Positions 8,979 to 16,675 of a stretch of DNA of 64,000 bases are shown here, one piece after another. Source of the stretch: Chryseobacterium cupriresistens (GTDB lineage Bacteria; Bacteroidota; Bacteroidia; Flavobacteriales; Weeksellaceae). A program made the position numbers and the translations under genes. Location of the stretch: the NCBI RefSeq assembly GCF_046614675.1, contig NZ_JBKKJT010000004.1, positions 124,001 through 188,000 on the forward strand. Direction: 5' to 3'. The notes below the pieces were generated by a model that worked only from the letters and a program-made list of their open reading frames with translations, did not search any database and was not told the DNA's origin. The first letter of the stretch is position 1, and each line of letters begins with the position of its first letter.

Positions 8979-9758
8979 ATGGAAATTTTAAACTCAAAAA
9001 TATTCGGCGAAAATGTAACGAATACGCCGCTTCTTGTATTTCACGGACTATTCGGAATGCTCGACAATTGGGGAAGTTTCGGAAAGGATCTGGGAGAATA
9101 TCTTCCGGTACACCTGATCGATCTTCGAAACCACGGAAGAAGTTTTCACTCAGACAGCATGTCGCATGATGACCTGGCCGATGATATTGCCCGTTATATG
9201 GATCATTACGGAATTCAAAAAGCGCATGTTTTAGGGCATTCTTTAGGCGGAAAAGCAGTGATGCAGTTTGCCATAAAATATCCTGAACGTGTTGAAAAAC
9301 TGATTGTTGTAGATATTTCACCTAAGGCATATCCGCCGCATCATCAGGGAATTATCAAAGCACTGGAAACCGTTGATTTCAATACGGTTACTTCAAGAAA
9401 CGAGGTGGAAGCTGTCCTGAACCAATATATTCCCGAAAGATCTACCGTGCAGTTTCTGACGAAAAATCTGTATTGGGATGACAATAAAAAACTGGGCTGG
9501 AGGTTCAACCTTAAAACATTATCTGAAAAATATACTGAGTTTGTTTCCAATGCCATCAAATTCGGAGTTTTTGAAGGTGAAACCTTGTTTATAGCAGGGG
9601 CAAAATCCAATTACATCCTTCCACAGGATGAATTCGGTATCAGGCAGCAGTTTCCTAAAGCTAAAATAGTGACGGTGAAAAATGCAGGACACTGGGTGCA
9701 GGCAGAAAATCCGGTTGATTTTGCAAATGTTGTTAAGGAATTTCTTGGTTTAAATTAA
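8979..9758 (+). CDS. Alpha/beta hydrolase (YbfF-like esterase)
   Basis: A 259-aa cytosolic serine hydrolase of the alpha/beta fold. The oxyanion segment VFHGLFGMLDNW is at residues 20-31, the DLRNHGRS strand-turn at 48-55, and the nucleophile elbow GHSLGG has Ser88. The catalytic His is His238 in AGHWVQAENP. The arrangement closely follows E. coli YbfF, a broad short-chain acyl-ester or acyl-CoA esterase. No signal peptide is present. Natural substrate unknown. Confidence 0.9.
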   Translation: MEILNSKIFGENVTNTPLLVFHGLFGMLDNWGSFGKDLGEYLPVHLIDLRNHGRSFHSDSMSHDDLADDIARYMDHYGIQKAHVLGHSLGGKAVMQFAIKYPERVEKLIVVDISPKAYPPHHQGIIKALETVDFNTVTSRNEVEAVLNQYIPERSTVQFLTKNLYWDDNKKLGWRFNLKTLSEKYTEFVSNAIKFGVFEGETLFIAGAKSNYILPQDEFGIRQQFPKAKIVTVKNAGHWVQAENPVDFANVVKEFLGLN

Positions 9759-9836
9759 TTTTATACTTTGATTTTTAATATTATGTTAAAATTTTATTAA
9801 AAACATATATTATTTCTCCATGAGTTGAAATTTTTG

Positions 9837-9843
9837 TACTTTG
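9837..9843 (+). promoter_or_regulatory. Promoter of the graspetide cluster
   Basis: The TACTTTG -7-like box sits 31 nt before the first precursor ATG, with a weak -33 element (TTTC at 9813) about 20 nt upstream. The same TTGTACTTTG sequence precedes gldJ, suggesting a strong vegetative promoter form. Confidence 0.45.
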
Positions 9844-9874
9844 GATTTTCAAAAAACAATAAAAATATTAACTT

Positions 9875-10111
9875 ATGGAAAACAAAAATTCAAAAAAGAA
9901 GCCGTTTTTTGCATCATTCTTAGAAAAACAGGTTAAAGATCCTGAAACAGTAAAAGGTGGAGGTATTACTTCCGTATTGGCAGATCAGATCACTACAGCC
10001 CTGCAGGATCAGATCACGACTCCTCTTAAGGATAATGTTACCAAGCCTGATAATGATAATGTAACCATGAAATATCCTTCTGACGGTGATGAGGATGTTT
10101 TAGAAGTATGA
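9875..10111 (+). CDS. Graspetide (microviridin-type) precursor peptide 1
   Basis: A 78-aa RiPP precursor. The leader contains PFFASFLE at residues 10-17, the conserved microviridin leader helix (PFFARFLE-like) bound by the ATP-grasp ligases. The C-terminal core TMKYPSDGDED at residues 64-74 matches the microviridin pattern TxKYPSD followed by acidic residues. By analogy Thr64-Asp70 and Ser69-Asp72 would form esters, and Lys66-Glu73 an amide, giving a tricyclic protease-inhibitor-like cage. Between leader and core are four 8-residue units beginning DQIT, DQIT, DNVT and DNVT. A GG at residues 28-29 could be a processing site. The second precursor and both ligases follow. Other members of the family inhibit serine proteases; the target here is unknown. 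Confidence 0.9.
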   Translation: MENKNSKKKPFFASFLEKQVKDPETVKGGGITSVLADQITTALQDQITTPLKDNVTKPDNDNVTMKYPSDGDEDVLEV

Positions 10112-10160
10112 TAATGTACAAGCATAAGCTAAATTATAATCCAACCAAAACTAAAACATT

Positions 10161-10385
10161 ATGAAAAGCAACAACTCAAAGAAGAAGCCGTTTTTCGCAT
10201 CATTCCTGGAAAAACAGGTGAAGGATCCCGAAACTGTAAAAGGAGGAAGTGACATCACACTTGCTGAAACAGATTTGATTACAAAGCCGACAATAGATAC
10301 GGTAACCTCTCCAAAAGATGATATGATGCACACGCTGAAATATCCATCAGACGGTGATGATGATACAATCACTATTCCACTATAA
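10161..10385 (+). CDS. Graspetide (microviridin-type) precursor peptide 2
   Basis: A 74-aa paralogue of the preceding precursor. Residues 6-29 of the leader, including PFFASFLE, KQVKDPET and VKGG, are identical to precursor 1. The middle is shorter and less regular. The core is TLKYPSDGDDD at residues 58-68, followed by a short TITIPL tail. Here the ninth to eleventh core positions are all Asp, whereas the standard acceptor of the Lys amide is Glu, so the crosslink set may differ. A strong hairpin terminator follows, separating the precursors from the ligases. Too short to be found by length alone; supported by motif and context. Confidence 0.9.
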   Translation: MKSNNSKKKPFFASFLEKQVKDPETVKGGSDITLAETDLITKPTIDTVTSPKDDMMHTLKYPSDGDDDTITIPL

Positions 10386-10410
10386 TAAGTAGAATATTCA
10401 ATAGAATAAT

Positions 10411-10442
10411 AGGGAAACTTAAATAGTAAGTTTCCCTTTTTA
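10411..10442 (+). terminator. Hairpin between graspetide precursors and ligases
   Basis: A perfect 9-bp stem GGGAAACTT/AAGTTTCCC with a 7-nt loop is followed by TTTTTAAT, an intrinsic terminator shape inside the cluster. Partial read-through would give much more precursor than enzyme mRNA. Confidence 0.75.
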
Positions 10443-10457
10443 ATAAAAAACCGGCAA

Positions 10458-11414
10458 ATGATTCTCTGCATCACCCACTCACAGGATTTTTATAATATTG
10501 ATCTCTTTTTCGAATATCTTACCTCTAAAAATATTCCCTTTTTCAGACTGAATTCTGACCGCCTGAACCATCTTCAGAAAATCAGTATTCATGAAGATTC
10601 ATTTGAATTGACTGACGAATCAGGAAATACCATTCATTCTGATGATATCAAAGGCGTATGGCACAGAAAAGCCTGGAGGATCAGTGCACCCGAAGAGCTG
10701 GATCAGGATTACGAAAAAATCTTTCTCAACGAATATGGCAGCCTGAGGTATAACCTGATAACGGCTTTAGAACATATTCCCTGGATCAACCCTTATGAAA
10801 ACGAAAAAAAAATCGACGGTAATAAGATCTTTCAGCTGAAAATTGCACAAAGAAATAATTTAACCATTCCCAAAACCATTTTTTCTAATGATGAAGAAAA
10901 AATAACCACATTTTTCCATCAGTACTGCCAGGGAAAAGCCATTGCGAAGCTTCACGGAGTTACCGCAAAAACAATGTCAGGGGAAAATATGATTTCCACT
11001 ACAGTTATTGAGGAAGAATCCCTGGAACACCTTTCAGATATTGCATACTGTCCGATGATTTTTCAACCCTATATTGAAAAACAATATGAATTACGAATCG
11101 TGTATGTAGATGGTGAGTTTTTCACAGGAAAAATCAATAACAGTGAAAATGCAGACTGGAGAGTTGCCCGCGAAGGATATTTCTGGGAAGCCTACGAATT
11201 ACCTGATGCTATTAAAGCCAATCTCACTTACATGATGAAAGAAATGGGACTTTATATAGGAGCGATCGATATGATCAAAGGAAGAGACGGGGCGTATTAT
11301 TTCCTTGAAGTCAATCCTCAGGGAGAATGGGGAATGCTTCAGAAAGAACTGGGATTTCCCATTGCAGAAAAAATTGCCGATAACCTTATCAAAAGAATTA
11401 ATTTCCATGAATAA
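10458..11414 (+). CDS. MvdC-like ATP-grasp ligase, graspetide maturation
   Basis: A 318-aa ATP-grasp enzyme of the MvdC/MvdD family, which phosphorylates side-chain carboxylates of the precursor core and closes macrocycles. The start ILCITHSQDFYNID and the segment KGVWHRKAWRIS (about residues 73-84) are family features. The Mg-binding C-terminal motif is YFLEVNPQGEWGMLQKELG, and the GEWGML form is characteristic of MvdC, the amide-forming enzyme in cyanobacterial microviridin pathways. It overlaps the next ligase by 8 bases, so the pair is translationally coupled. Assigning it to amide rather than ester formation rests on this motif and is less sure than the family. Confidence 0.88.
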   Translation: MILCITHSQDFYNIDLFFEYLTSKNIPFFRLNSDRLNHLQKISIHEDSFELTDESGNTIHSDDIKGVWHRKAWRISAPEELDQDYEKIFLNEYGSLRYNLITALEHIPWINPYENEKKIDGNKIFQLKIAQRNNLTIPKTIFSNDEEKITTFFHQYCQGKAIAKLHGVTAKTMSGENMISTTVIEEESLEHLSDIAYCPMIFQPYIEKQYELRIVYVDGEFFTGKINNSENADWRVAREGYFWEAYELPDAIKANLTYMMKEMGLYIGAIDMIKGRDGAYYFLEVNPQGEWGMLQKELGFPIAEKIADNLIKRINFHE

Positions 11415-12411
11415 AATTTTAATAATTACCCATACCGCAGATAATTTTTCCATTGAGAAAGTAACAGAATACATTGAAAAAAATAATTGTGAAGTCATTC
11501 GCTTTGATGTAGACGTTTATCCATTACAAAACAAACTGTCCACTATTTTCCAGGATGGAGAATGGGTAAGTTACCTTGAAACGCCTGAAACAAAACATCG
11601 TTTGGATGATATTTCTGCCATATGGTACAGAAGAGCTTACAATATCGGAAAAGGATTAAAGGAAGAAATGGACTCTAAATTTTACGGTGCGGCTATGGGG
11701 GAAATCAGAAATACCCTTTTTGGTTTCTTCGAATCTGTGGATGCTTATTCTCTGGGAAAACCAAGTGTTTACAGAAGACTCGACAGCAAGGAAGAACAAT
11801 TGAAAATTGCAGATAAATTAGGTCTCACCATTCCGGCAACCTGTCTTACCAATAATCCTGATGAAGCAAGGAAATTTATTGTAAAACATCAGAATGTAGT
11901 GGCTAAAATGCAGACCGGTTTTGCCATTTATGAAGATGGAATAGAAAATGTAGTGTTTACGAACGTTGTTGGCGAAGATAAACTGGAAGAACTGGATTCA
12001 TTGCTGTATTGTCCGATGCAGTTTCAGCAGATGATTCAGAAGAAAAAAGAACTTCGTATTACCATTGTGGGAAGAGACGTTTACGCATTCGAAATAGATT
12101 CCCAGCAGTCTGAAGATGCCAAAATAGACTGGAGAAAAGACGGGGTTAATTTGATTGATAAATGGAGCAGAACAGAACTTCCGGCAGATGTAGAAGCAAA
12201 ACTGCTTGAACTGCTTGATACTTATAATGTAGATTATGGAGCCATAGATATGATTGTTTCCCCTGAAGACGAATATTATTTTATTGAGATCAATGCGGCA
12301 GGAGAGTTCTTCTGGCTGGATAATCTTACAGAAGGAAACCTTATTTCCAAAAGCATTGCAGATGTTCTCTGCGATAAAGCGCCAAGAAGAAATAATGAGG
12401 TAATGGCGTAA
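11407..12411 (+). CDS. MvdD-like ATP-grasp ligase, graspetide maturation
   Basis: A 334-aa ATP-grasp ligase starting at the ATG inside the end of the preceding gene. It starts KILIITHTADNFSIEKV and has ISAIWYRRAYNIGKGL, as in MvdD (cyanobacterial ester-forming enzyme). Further features are VVAKMQTGFAIYEDG, the conserved CPMQFQ, KELRITIVG, and the metal-binding end YFIEINAAGEFFWLD. In the Chryseobacterium chryseoviridin system, as I recall it, the equivalent enzyme (CdnC) makes the ester rings. An upstream in-frame ATG at 11305 lies deep in the previous gene and was rejected. No dedicated transporter, protease or acetyltransferase gene follows. Confidence 0.9.
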   Translation: MNKILIITHTADNFSIEKVTEYIEKNNCEVIRFDVDVYPLQNKLSTIFQDGEWVSYLETPETKHRLDDISAIWYRRAYNIGKGLKEEMDSKFYGAAMGEIRNTLFGFFESVDAYSLGKPSVYRRLDSKEEQLKIADKLGLTIPATCLTNNPDEARKFIVKHQNVVAKMQTGFAIYEDGIENVVFTNVVGEDKLEELDSLLYCPMQFQQMIQKKKELRITIVGRDVYAFEIDSQQSEDAKIDWRKDGVNLIDKWSRTELPADVEAKLLELLDTYNVDYGAIDMIVSPEDEYYFIEINAAGEFFWLDNLTEGNLISKSIADVLCDKAPRRNNEVMA

Positions 12412-12432
12412 GCAATAAAGAATTTTAAATAT

Positions 12433-12470
12433 AAAAAGTCCTGAAAGTTGTCAATTCTTTCAGGACTTTT
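12433..12470 (+). terminator. Terminator of the graspetide operon
   Basis: AAAAGTCCTGAAAG and CTTTCAGGACTTTT form a perfect 14-bp stem around a 9-nt loop, with the T-rich side downstream. It marks the end of the cluster. Confidence 0.85.
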
Positions 12471-12669
12471 CAGTTGGATACCCTTTTGTGATTTAAATTT
12501 TCAGGTTTGTGGTATTCGGAATGATAATATTGGTTAAATTAAGTTGAATTATGCTTTAAAAATCGCAAATTTGCAAAAACGGTTTTTCCAAATAATTTTT
12601 ACCGATCCGGAAGCATTGCCGGATAGAAAATATTGTTATATTTTAGTCAGCAATCAAGTAAAATAATTA
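12471..12669. other. Spacer upstream of the SDR gene
   Basis: About 200 bases without a gene. It contains a small hairpin, ATCCGG/CCGGAT at 12605-12624, that is not followed by a T run and could lie in the leader of the gene at 12670. No convincing TAnnTTTG box was found near the start. Confidence 0.4.
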
Positions 12670-13683
12670 ATGATTTTTGTAACGGGGGCTACCGGAATTC
12701 TGGGAAGAATAATTGTACTGGAACTTCTTAAAAGAGGGAAAAATGTACGTGCTTCCAAACGGCCGGGCAGCAATTTAAACGAAGTAAAGCATTCATACAG
12801 CTTTTATACGGAGAATCCTGACGATTTTTTCAATAAAATTGAATGGGTAAACGTAGATTTTGATGATCTCGATTCTTTAAAAACTGCACTGCAAGGCGTA
12901 GATGAGGTGTATCACTGTGCTGCCAAAGTAAGTTTTCATCCGAAAGATGAAAAAGAAATGTATCATACCAATATTAAAGGTACAGAAAATCTTTTGTTTG
13001 CCTGTGAAGGATCCGACGTTAAAAAATTTCTCCATGTAAGTTCTGTCGCCGTTCTTGATAATTTTAATGAAAAAGGAGAACTGGATGAAGATTCTGACTT
13101 TAATCCAAAACTGGAACATTCTGCCTACGCCATCTCTAAGCATTTATCCGAAATGGAAGTATGGAGAGCGTCCGCAGAAGGACTGAACGTGGTGATCATT
13201 AATCCCGGCATGATCGTAGGAAGCGGAAACTGGAACCAAAGCAGCGGTGAGCTTTTCTCAACCTTTGAAGACAATAGCTTTACCTTTTCAGGAGGTTCTG
13301 CGTATGTTGATGTAAGGGATGTAGCCAATACGGCTATAGGATTAATGGAAAATAACCTTTTCGGAGAACGTTTTATTATTGTTGCTGAAAATAACAGATA
13401 TGCAGACCTTGCCAAACAGGTAAGAACCCGCCTGGGACTTAAAGATGCGAGAATTCTTTCACAATCTGTACTCAATATCGGAAGAATAGCCAACACCCTT
13501 TTCGGATGGCTGATTCCAAAACTAAGGATGGTGACCAAATCAAATATTGAGGCCATCTCTTCATTCAACACCATTTCCAATCACAAAGTCAAAGAAAAAC
13601 TGAACTATCAGTTTATTCCCGTAAAAGAAAGCATAGACTTTCACCTGAACAATTATATTAACGACAAAAAGCTGAAGAAATGA
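12670..13683 (+). CDS. NAD-dependent epimerase/dehydratase family protein (extended SDR)
   Basis: A 337-aa extended short-chain dehydrogenase/reductase. The Rossmann nucleotide motif TGATGILG is at residues 5-12. VDFDDLDSL precedes the VYHCAAKVSF strand, and the catalytic Tyr/Lys pair is in YAISK (near residue 154). INPGMIVG follows. Members of this group act on sterol-like, sugar or flavonoid-type carbonyl and alcohol groups. Its stop overlaps the start of the acyl-CoA synthetase by 4 bases (ATGA), which suggests joint action on lipid substrates. The exact substrate cannot be read from the sequence. Confidence 0.87.
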   Translation: MIFVTGATGILGRIIVLELLKRGKNVRASKRPGSNLNEVKHSYSFYTENPDDFFNKIEWVNVDFDDLDSLKTALQGVDEVYHCAAKVSFHPKDEKEMYHTNIKGTENLLFACEGSDVKKFLHVSSVAVLDNFNEKGELDEDSDFNPKLEHSAYAISKHLSEMEVWRASAEGLNVVIINPGMIVGSGNWNQSSGELFSTFEDNSFTFSGGSAYVDVRDVANTAIGLMENNLFGERFIIVAENNRYADLAKQVRTRLGLKDARILSQSVLNIGRIANTLFGWLIPKLRMVTKSNIEAISSFNTISNHKVKEKLNYQFIPVKESIDFHLNNYINDKKLKK

Positions 13684-15446
13684 ATCTTGCAGAGGCAATT
13701 ATCCTTAAAAATGTAGAAAAATATCCTATAAAAGCGGCCATCGGATTTAAAAAGAAAGATGCCTGGAAAGAGCTGAGCTGGAAAAAATTCAGTGAAATTA
13801 TTTTTAAAACAGCCAATGCTTTAAAAGAATCCGGTGTTCAGGAGAATGACAGAGTCGCGATTTATTCAGACAACTCATCAGAATGGATGATCATGGATCT
13901 GGCTTCTCTGGCTATCGGGGCAGTTACAGTACCCATTTATTCCACGAATAATGCTGAGCAGGCAGAACATATCATCAACGATTCCGGTGCTAAAGCCGTT
14001 TTGGTAGGAAACCAGATGCAGTACGATGCCTGTCTTGAGTTTTTACATAAAGAAGAAAACAATCTTGAAACCATTATTGTTTCTAAAAAAGCAGTGTGGA
14101 TCAAGAAAGAGTTCAATAGTTTTTATCTTGAAGATTTTATCGCAAAAGCCTCGCCGGAGCTGGAGATCTGTAAGAAAGAAAATGATGATACCGCTACATT
14201 AATCTATACTTCCGGAACTACCGGAATTCCAAAAGGAGTAATGCTTACCCATGGAAATTTCATCAAAGCATTCGACTCACACTTTGAATTTTTTAAGTTT
14301 AAAAACTTTGAAGAAGAACTTTCACTGGCATTCTTACCTTTAAGCCATGTATTTGAAAGAAGCTGGAGTTTACTTTGTTTGTACGGTGGTGCCCGTGTGT
14401 ATTTCCTTGAAGATCCGAAAAATGTTGCCAAAGCATTGGAAGAAGTAAAACCTACTGCCATGTGTGCCGTACCAAGATTTTTCCAGAAAGTATATGCCGG
14501 AGTTCTTGAAAAAGCGGAAGAAGGTTCAGTTCTGAAAAAGAAAATCTTTGACTGGGCCCTTAAAACCGGATGGGAAACCGCAGAATTAAGAAGAAATGAA
14601 AGGCCGGTTCCTTTTGGATTAAAATTCAAAGAATCTGTAGCTGATATGCTGGTTTTCAGTAAAATTAAAAATAAAATGGGAGGGAGATTATGGTTTTTAC
14701 CTTGCGGTGGAGCTTCATTATCACCCGAAGTTACCCGTTTCTTTGAGTCAGTGGGCATTCACGTAACTGTTGGATACGGATTAACGGAAACCACCGCAAC
14801 ATTGACCCTTTTCCCTTTAACTCACTTTGAGCATGGAACCAGTGGAAAGCCTCTTCCGGGAGTAGAAATGCGTATCGGAGAAAATGATGAGATTCAGGCC
14901 AAAGGGAACGGAATCATGAAAGGATACTACAATAAACCTGAAGAAACCCAGAAAGTATTCACAGAAGACGGATGGTTCAAAACCGGTGATGCCGGAAAGT
15001 TTGATGAGAAAGGAAACCTGATCATCACAGACAGAATTAAAGACCTGATGAAAACTTCCAACGGAAAATATATTGCTCCGCAACAGATCGAAAACCTACT
15101 GACCAATAATAATTTTATCCAGCAGATTATGCTGATTGCGGAAGGAAGACAGTTTGTTTCAGCACTGATCGTTCCTAATTTCGAATTTTTACAGGACTAT
15201 ATTAAGAAAAATAATATTCCTTTTACCAATTGGGAAGATGCTGTAAAAAATGAGAAAGTAATCGATCTTTACAAAGAAAAAATCAAAGAACTACAGAGCC
15301 ATCTGGCAGATTATGAAAAAGTGAAGAAATTCACGTTAATGCCGGCAGAATTTGACATCAATACAGGAGAAATTACTCCTACCCTGAAGGTCAAAAGAAA
15401 TGTGGTGATCAAAAAATATGCGGATATTATAGAGAAGATGTATTAA
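13680..15446 (+). CDS. AMP-dependent long-chain acyl-CoA synthetase
   Basis: A 588-aa ANL-superfamily enzyme that activates fatty acids to acyl-AMP and then acyl-CoA. The P-loop TLIYTSGTTGIPKGVMLTHG is near residues 169-188. FLPLSHVFER is the long-chain-synthetase motif. GYGLTETTATLT and GWFKTGDAGKFDEKGNLII hold the A5 and A7 motifs, and DRIKDLMKTSNGKYIAPQQI carries the hinge. This fits the FadD15/long-chain group found in Bacteroidetes and Actinobacteria. It is coupled to the SDR upstream through a 4-base overlap. Confidence 0.93.
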   Translation: MNLAEAIILKNVEKYPIKAAIGFKKKDAWKELSWKKFSEIIFKTANALKESGVQENDRVAIYSDNSSEWMIMDLASLAIGAVTVPIYSTNNAEQAEHIINDSGAKAVLVGNQMQYDACLEFLHKEENNLETIIVSKKAVWIKKEFNSFYLEDFIAKASPELEICKKENDDTATLIYTSGTTGIPKGVMLTHGNFIKAFDSHFEFFKFKNFEEELSLAFLPLSHVFERSWSLLCLYGGARVYFLEDPKNVAKALEEVKPTAMCAVPRFFQKVYAGVLEKAEEGSVLKKKIFDWALKTGWETAELRRNERPVPFGLKFKESVADMLVFSKIKNKMGGRLWFLPCGGASLSPEVTRFFESVGIHVTVGYGLTETTATLTLFPLTHFEHGTSGKPLPGVEMRIGENDEIQAKGNGIMKGYYNKPEETQKVFTEDGWFKTGDAGKFDEKGNLIITDRIKDLMKTSNGKYIAPQQIENLLTNNNFIQQIMLIAEGRQFVSALIVPNFEFLQDYIKKNNIPFTNWEDAVKNEKVIDLYKEKIKELQSHLADYEKVKKFTLMPAEFDINTGEITPTLKVKRNVVIKKYADIIEKMY

Positions 15447-15570
15447 AAATTTTAACCTCCCTTTTCATGTCAATTACAATTGAAGACTTGAAAATTCCCC
15501 TCTCTTGCAGGGTGGGGGAAATTCAAAGAATTTTTGACGGGTGGTTCAAAATAATGACTTAAAGTAAACT

Positions 15571-16629
15571 ATGACAACACAGGATTTTATAGGAAAAGAA
15601 AATTTCACCATTCATACCCAAACGGTTTCGGAAAGCTGTCCGTCTAATATTGCCCTGATCAAATACTGGGGAAAATATGCTGATCAGATTCCTGCTAACC
15701 CAAGCATCAGCTACACGTTAAACCATTGTAAGACCAATACTTCAATGGAATTTACTGCGAATGAGACTTTTTCAGTACAGACTTTTCTGGCGGGAAATGA
15801 AGAAGTGAAGTTTGCCGAAAAAATTGAAAAATATTTCAGAAATATAGAACAGTATCTTCCATGGATTCTGAAAGGAAAATATATCATCAGAACAGAGAAT
15901 ACATTCCCGCATAGTTCCGGGATTGCAAGTTCAGCTTCAGGGTTTGGGGCCATTGCAAAATGTCTGATGGCGTTGGATGCTTCATTTACAGGAAAAACTT
16001 CTGAGGAAGAATCTTTGAGAAAAGCTTCATTCTTAGCAAGATTAGGAAGTGGAAGCGCATGCCGGAGCTTGTATAACGGACTTGTGGTGTGGGGTGAAAC
16101 CGATGAGGTAGAAGGAAGTTCAGATTTGTTCGGAGTACAGTATCCCAATGCTGAAATTCATGAAGTATTCAAGAATTTTAATGATTGGGTTCTGTTAATT
16201 CATGAAGGGCAGAAAAGTGTTTCTTCAACAGTAGGTCACGGTCTGATGAAGACGAATCCTTATGCAGAGAGAAGATTTCAGGAAGCAAGGGAAAATTTTG
16301 TTCCCATGAAAGAAATCCTGAAAAAAGGAGATATGGAAAGCTTTATCAAATTGGTAGAACATGAAGCACTTACCCTGCATGCCATGATGATGATGAGCGA
16401 TCCTGCCTTTATCCTGATGAAAACAGGAACACTGGAAGTCATCAACAAAATCTGGGACTTCAGAAGAGAAACAGGACTTCCATTATTCTTTACCCTGGAT
16501 GCCGGAGCGAATGTTCATCTTCTGTTCCCGAGTAACGGATCTGAAGAACAGATTAAAACCTTCATTGAGGCTGAATTATTACAGCACACCCAGAAGAATG
16601 GAGTAGTGAAGGATGTGATGAAATTTTAA
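15571..16629 (+). CDS. mvaD: Diphosphomevalonate decarboxylase
   Basis: GHMP-kinase-fold enzyme that converts mevalonate 5-diphosphate to isopentenyl diphosphate with ATP. The N-terminal SCPSNIALIKYWGKY is the substrate-binding signature, the phosphate loop PHSSGIASSASG is at residues 113-124, and LGSGSACRSL follows. The C-terminal FTLDAGANVHLLFP holds the conserved Asp. The presence of mvaD implies the mevalonate route to isoprenoids, as is usual in flavobacteria. The 352-aa length is normal. An alternative of phosphomevalonate decarboxylase is less likely in this phylum. Confidence 0.93.
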   Translation: MTTQDFIGKENFTIHTQTVSESCPSNIALIKYWGKYADQIPANPSISYTLNHCKTNTSMEFTANETFSVQTFLAGNEEVKFAEKIEKYFRNIEQYLPWILKGKYIIRTENTFPHSSGIASSASGFGAIAKCLMALDASFTGKTSEEESLRKASFLARLGSGSACRSLYNGLVVWGETDEVEGSSDLFGVQYPNAEIHEVFKNFNDWVLLIHEGQKSVSSTVGHGLMKTNPYAERRFQEARENFVPMKEILKKGDMESFIKLVEHEALTLHAMMMMSDPAFILMKTGTLEVINKIWDFRRETGLPLFFTLDAGANVHLLFPSNGSEEQIKTFIEAELLQHTQKNGVVKDVMKF

Positions 16630-16644
16630 ATTAAAAAAAAACAA

Positions 16645-16675
16645 TAGGAGTGGGCTTTAGCCCACTTTTTTTAAT
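16645..16675. terminator. Bidirectional terminator derived from a palindromic repeat arm
   Basis: AGTGGGC-TTTA-GCCCACT with a T run on the plus strand and an A run to the left serves both mvaD and the convergent gene at 16671. Its CAATAGGAGTGGGCTTTAGC sequence nearly matches the ends of the elements at 21.8 and 22.8 kb. Confidence 0.8.

Noticed and set aside
9875..10385. Bacteriocin of the double-glycine leader type
   Set aside because: A GG is present, but the PFFASFLE leader, the TxKYPSD core and the adjacent ATP-grasp ligases fit a graspetide, and no C39-type transporter is nearby.
14204..14758. 184-aa minus-strand frame opposite the acyl-CoA synthetase
   Set aside because: It is a shadow of the synthetase reading frame with no family features.
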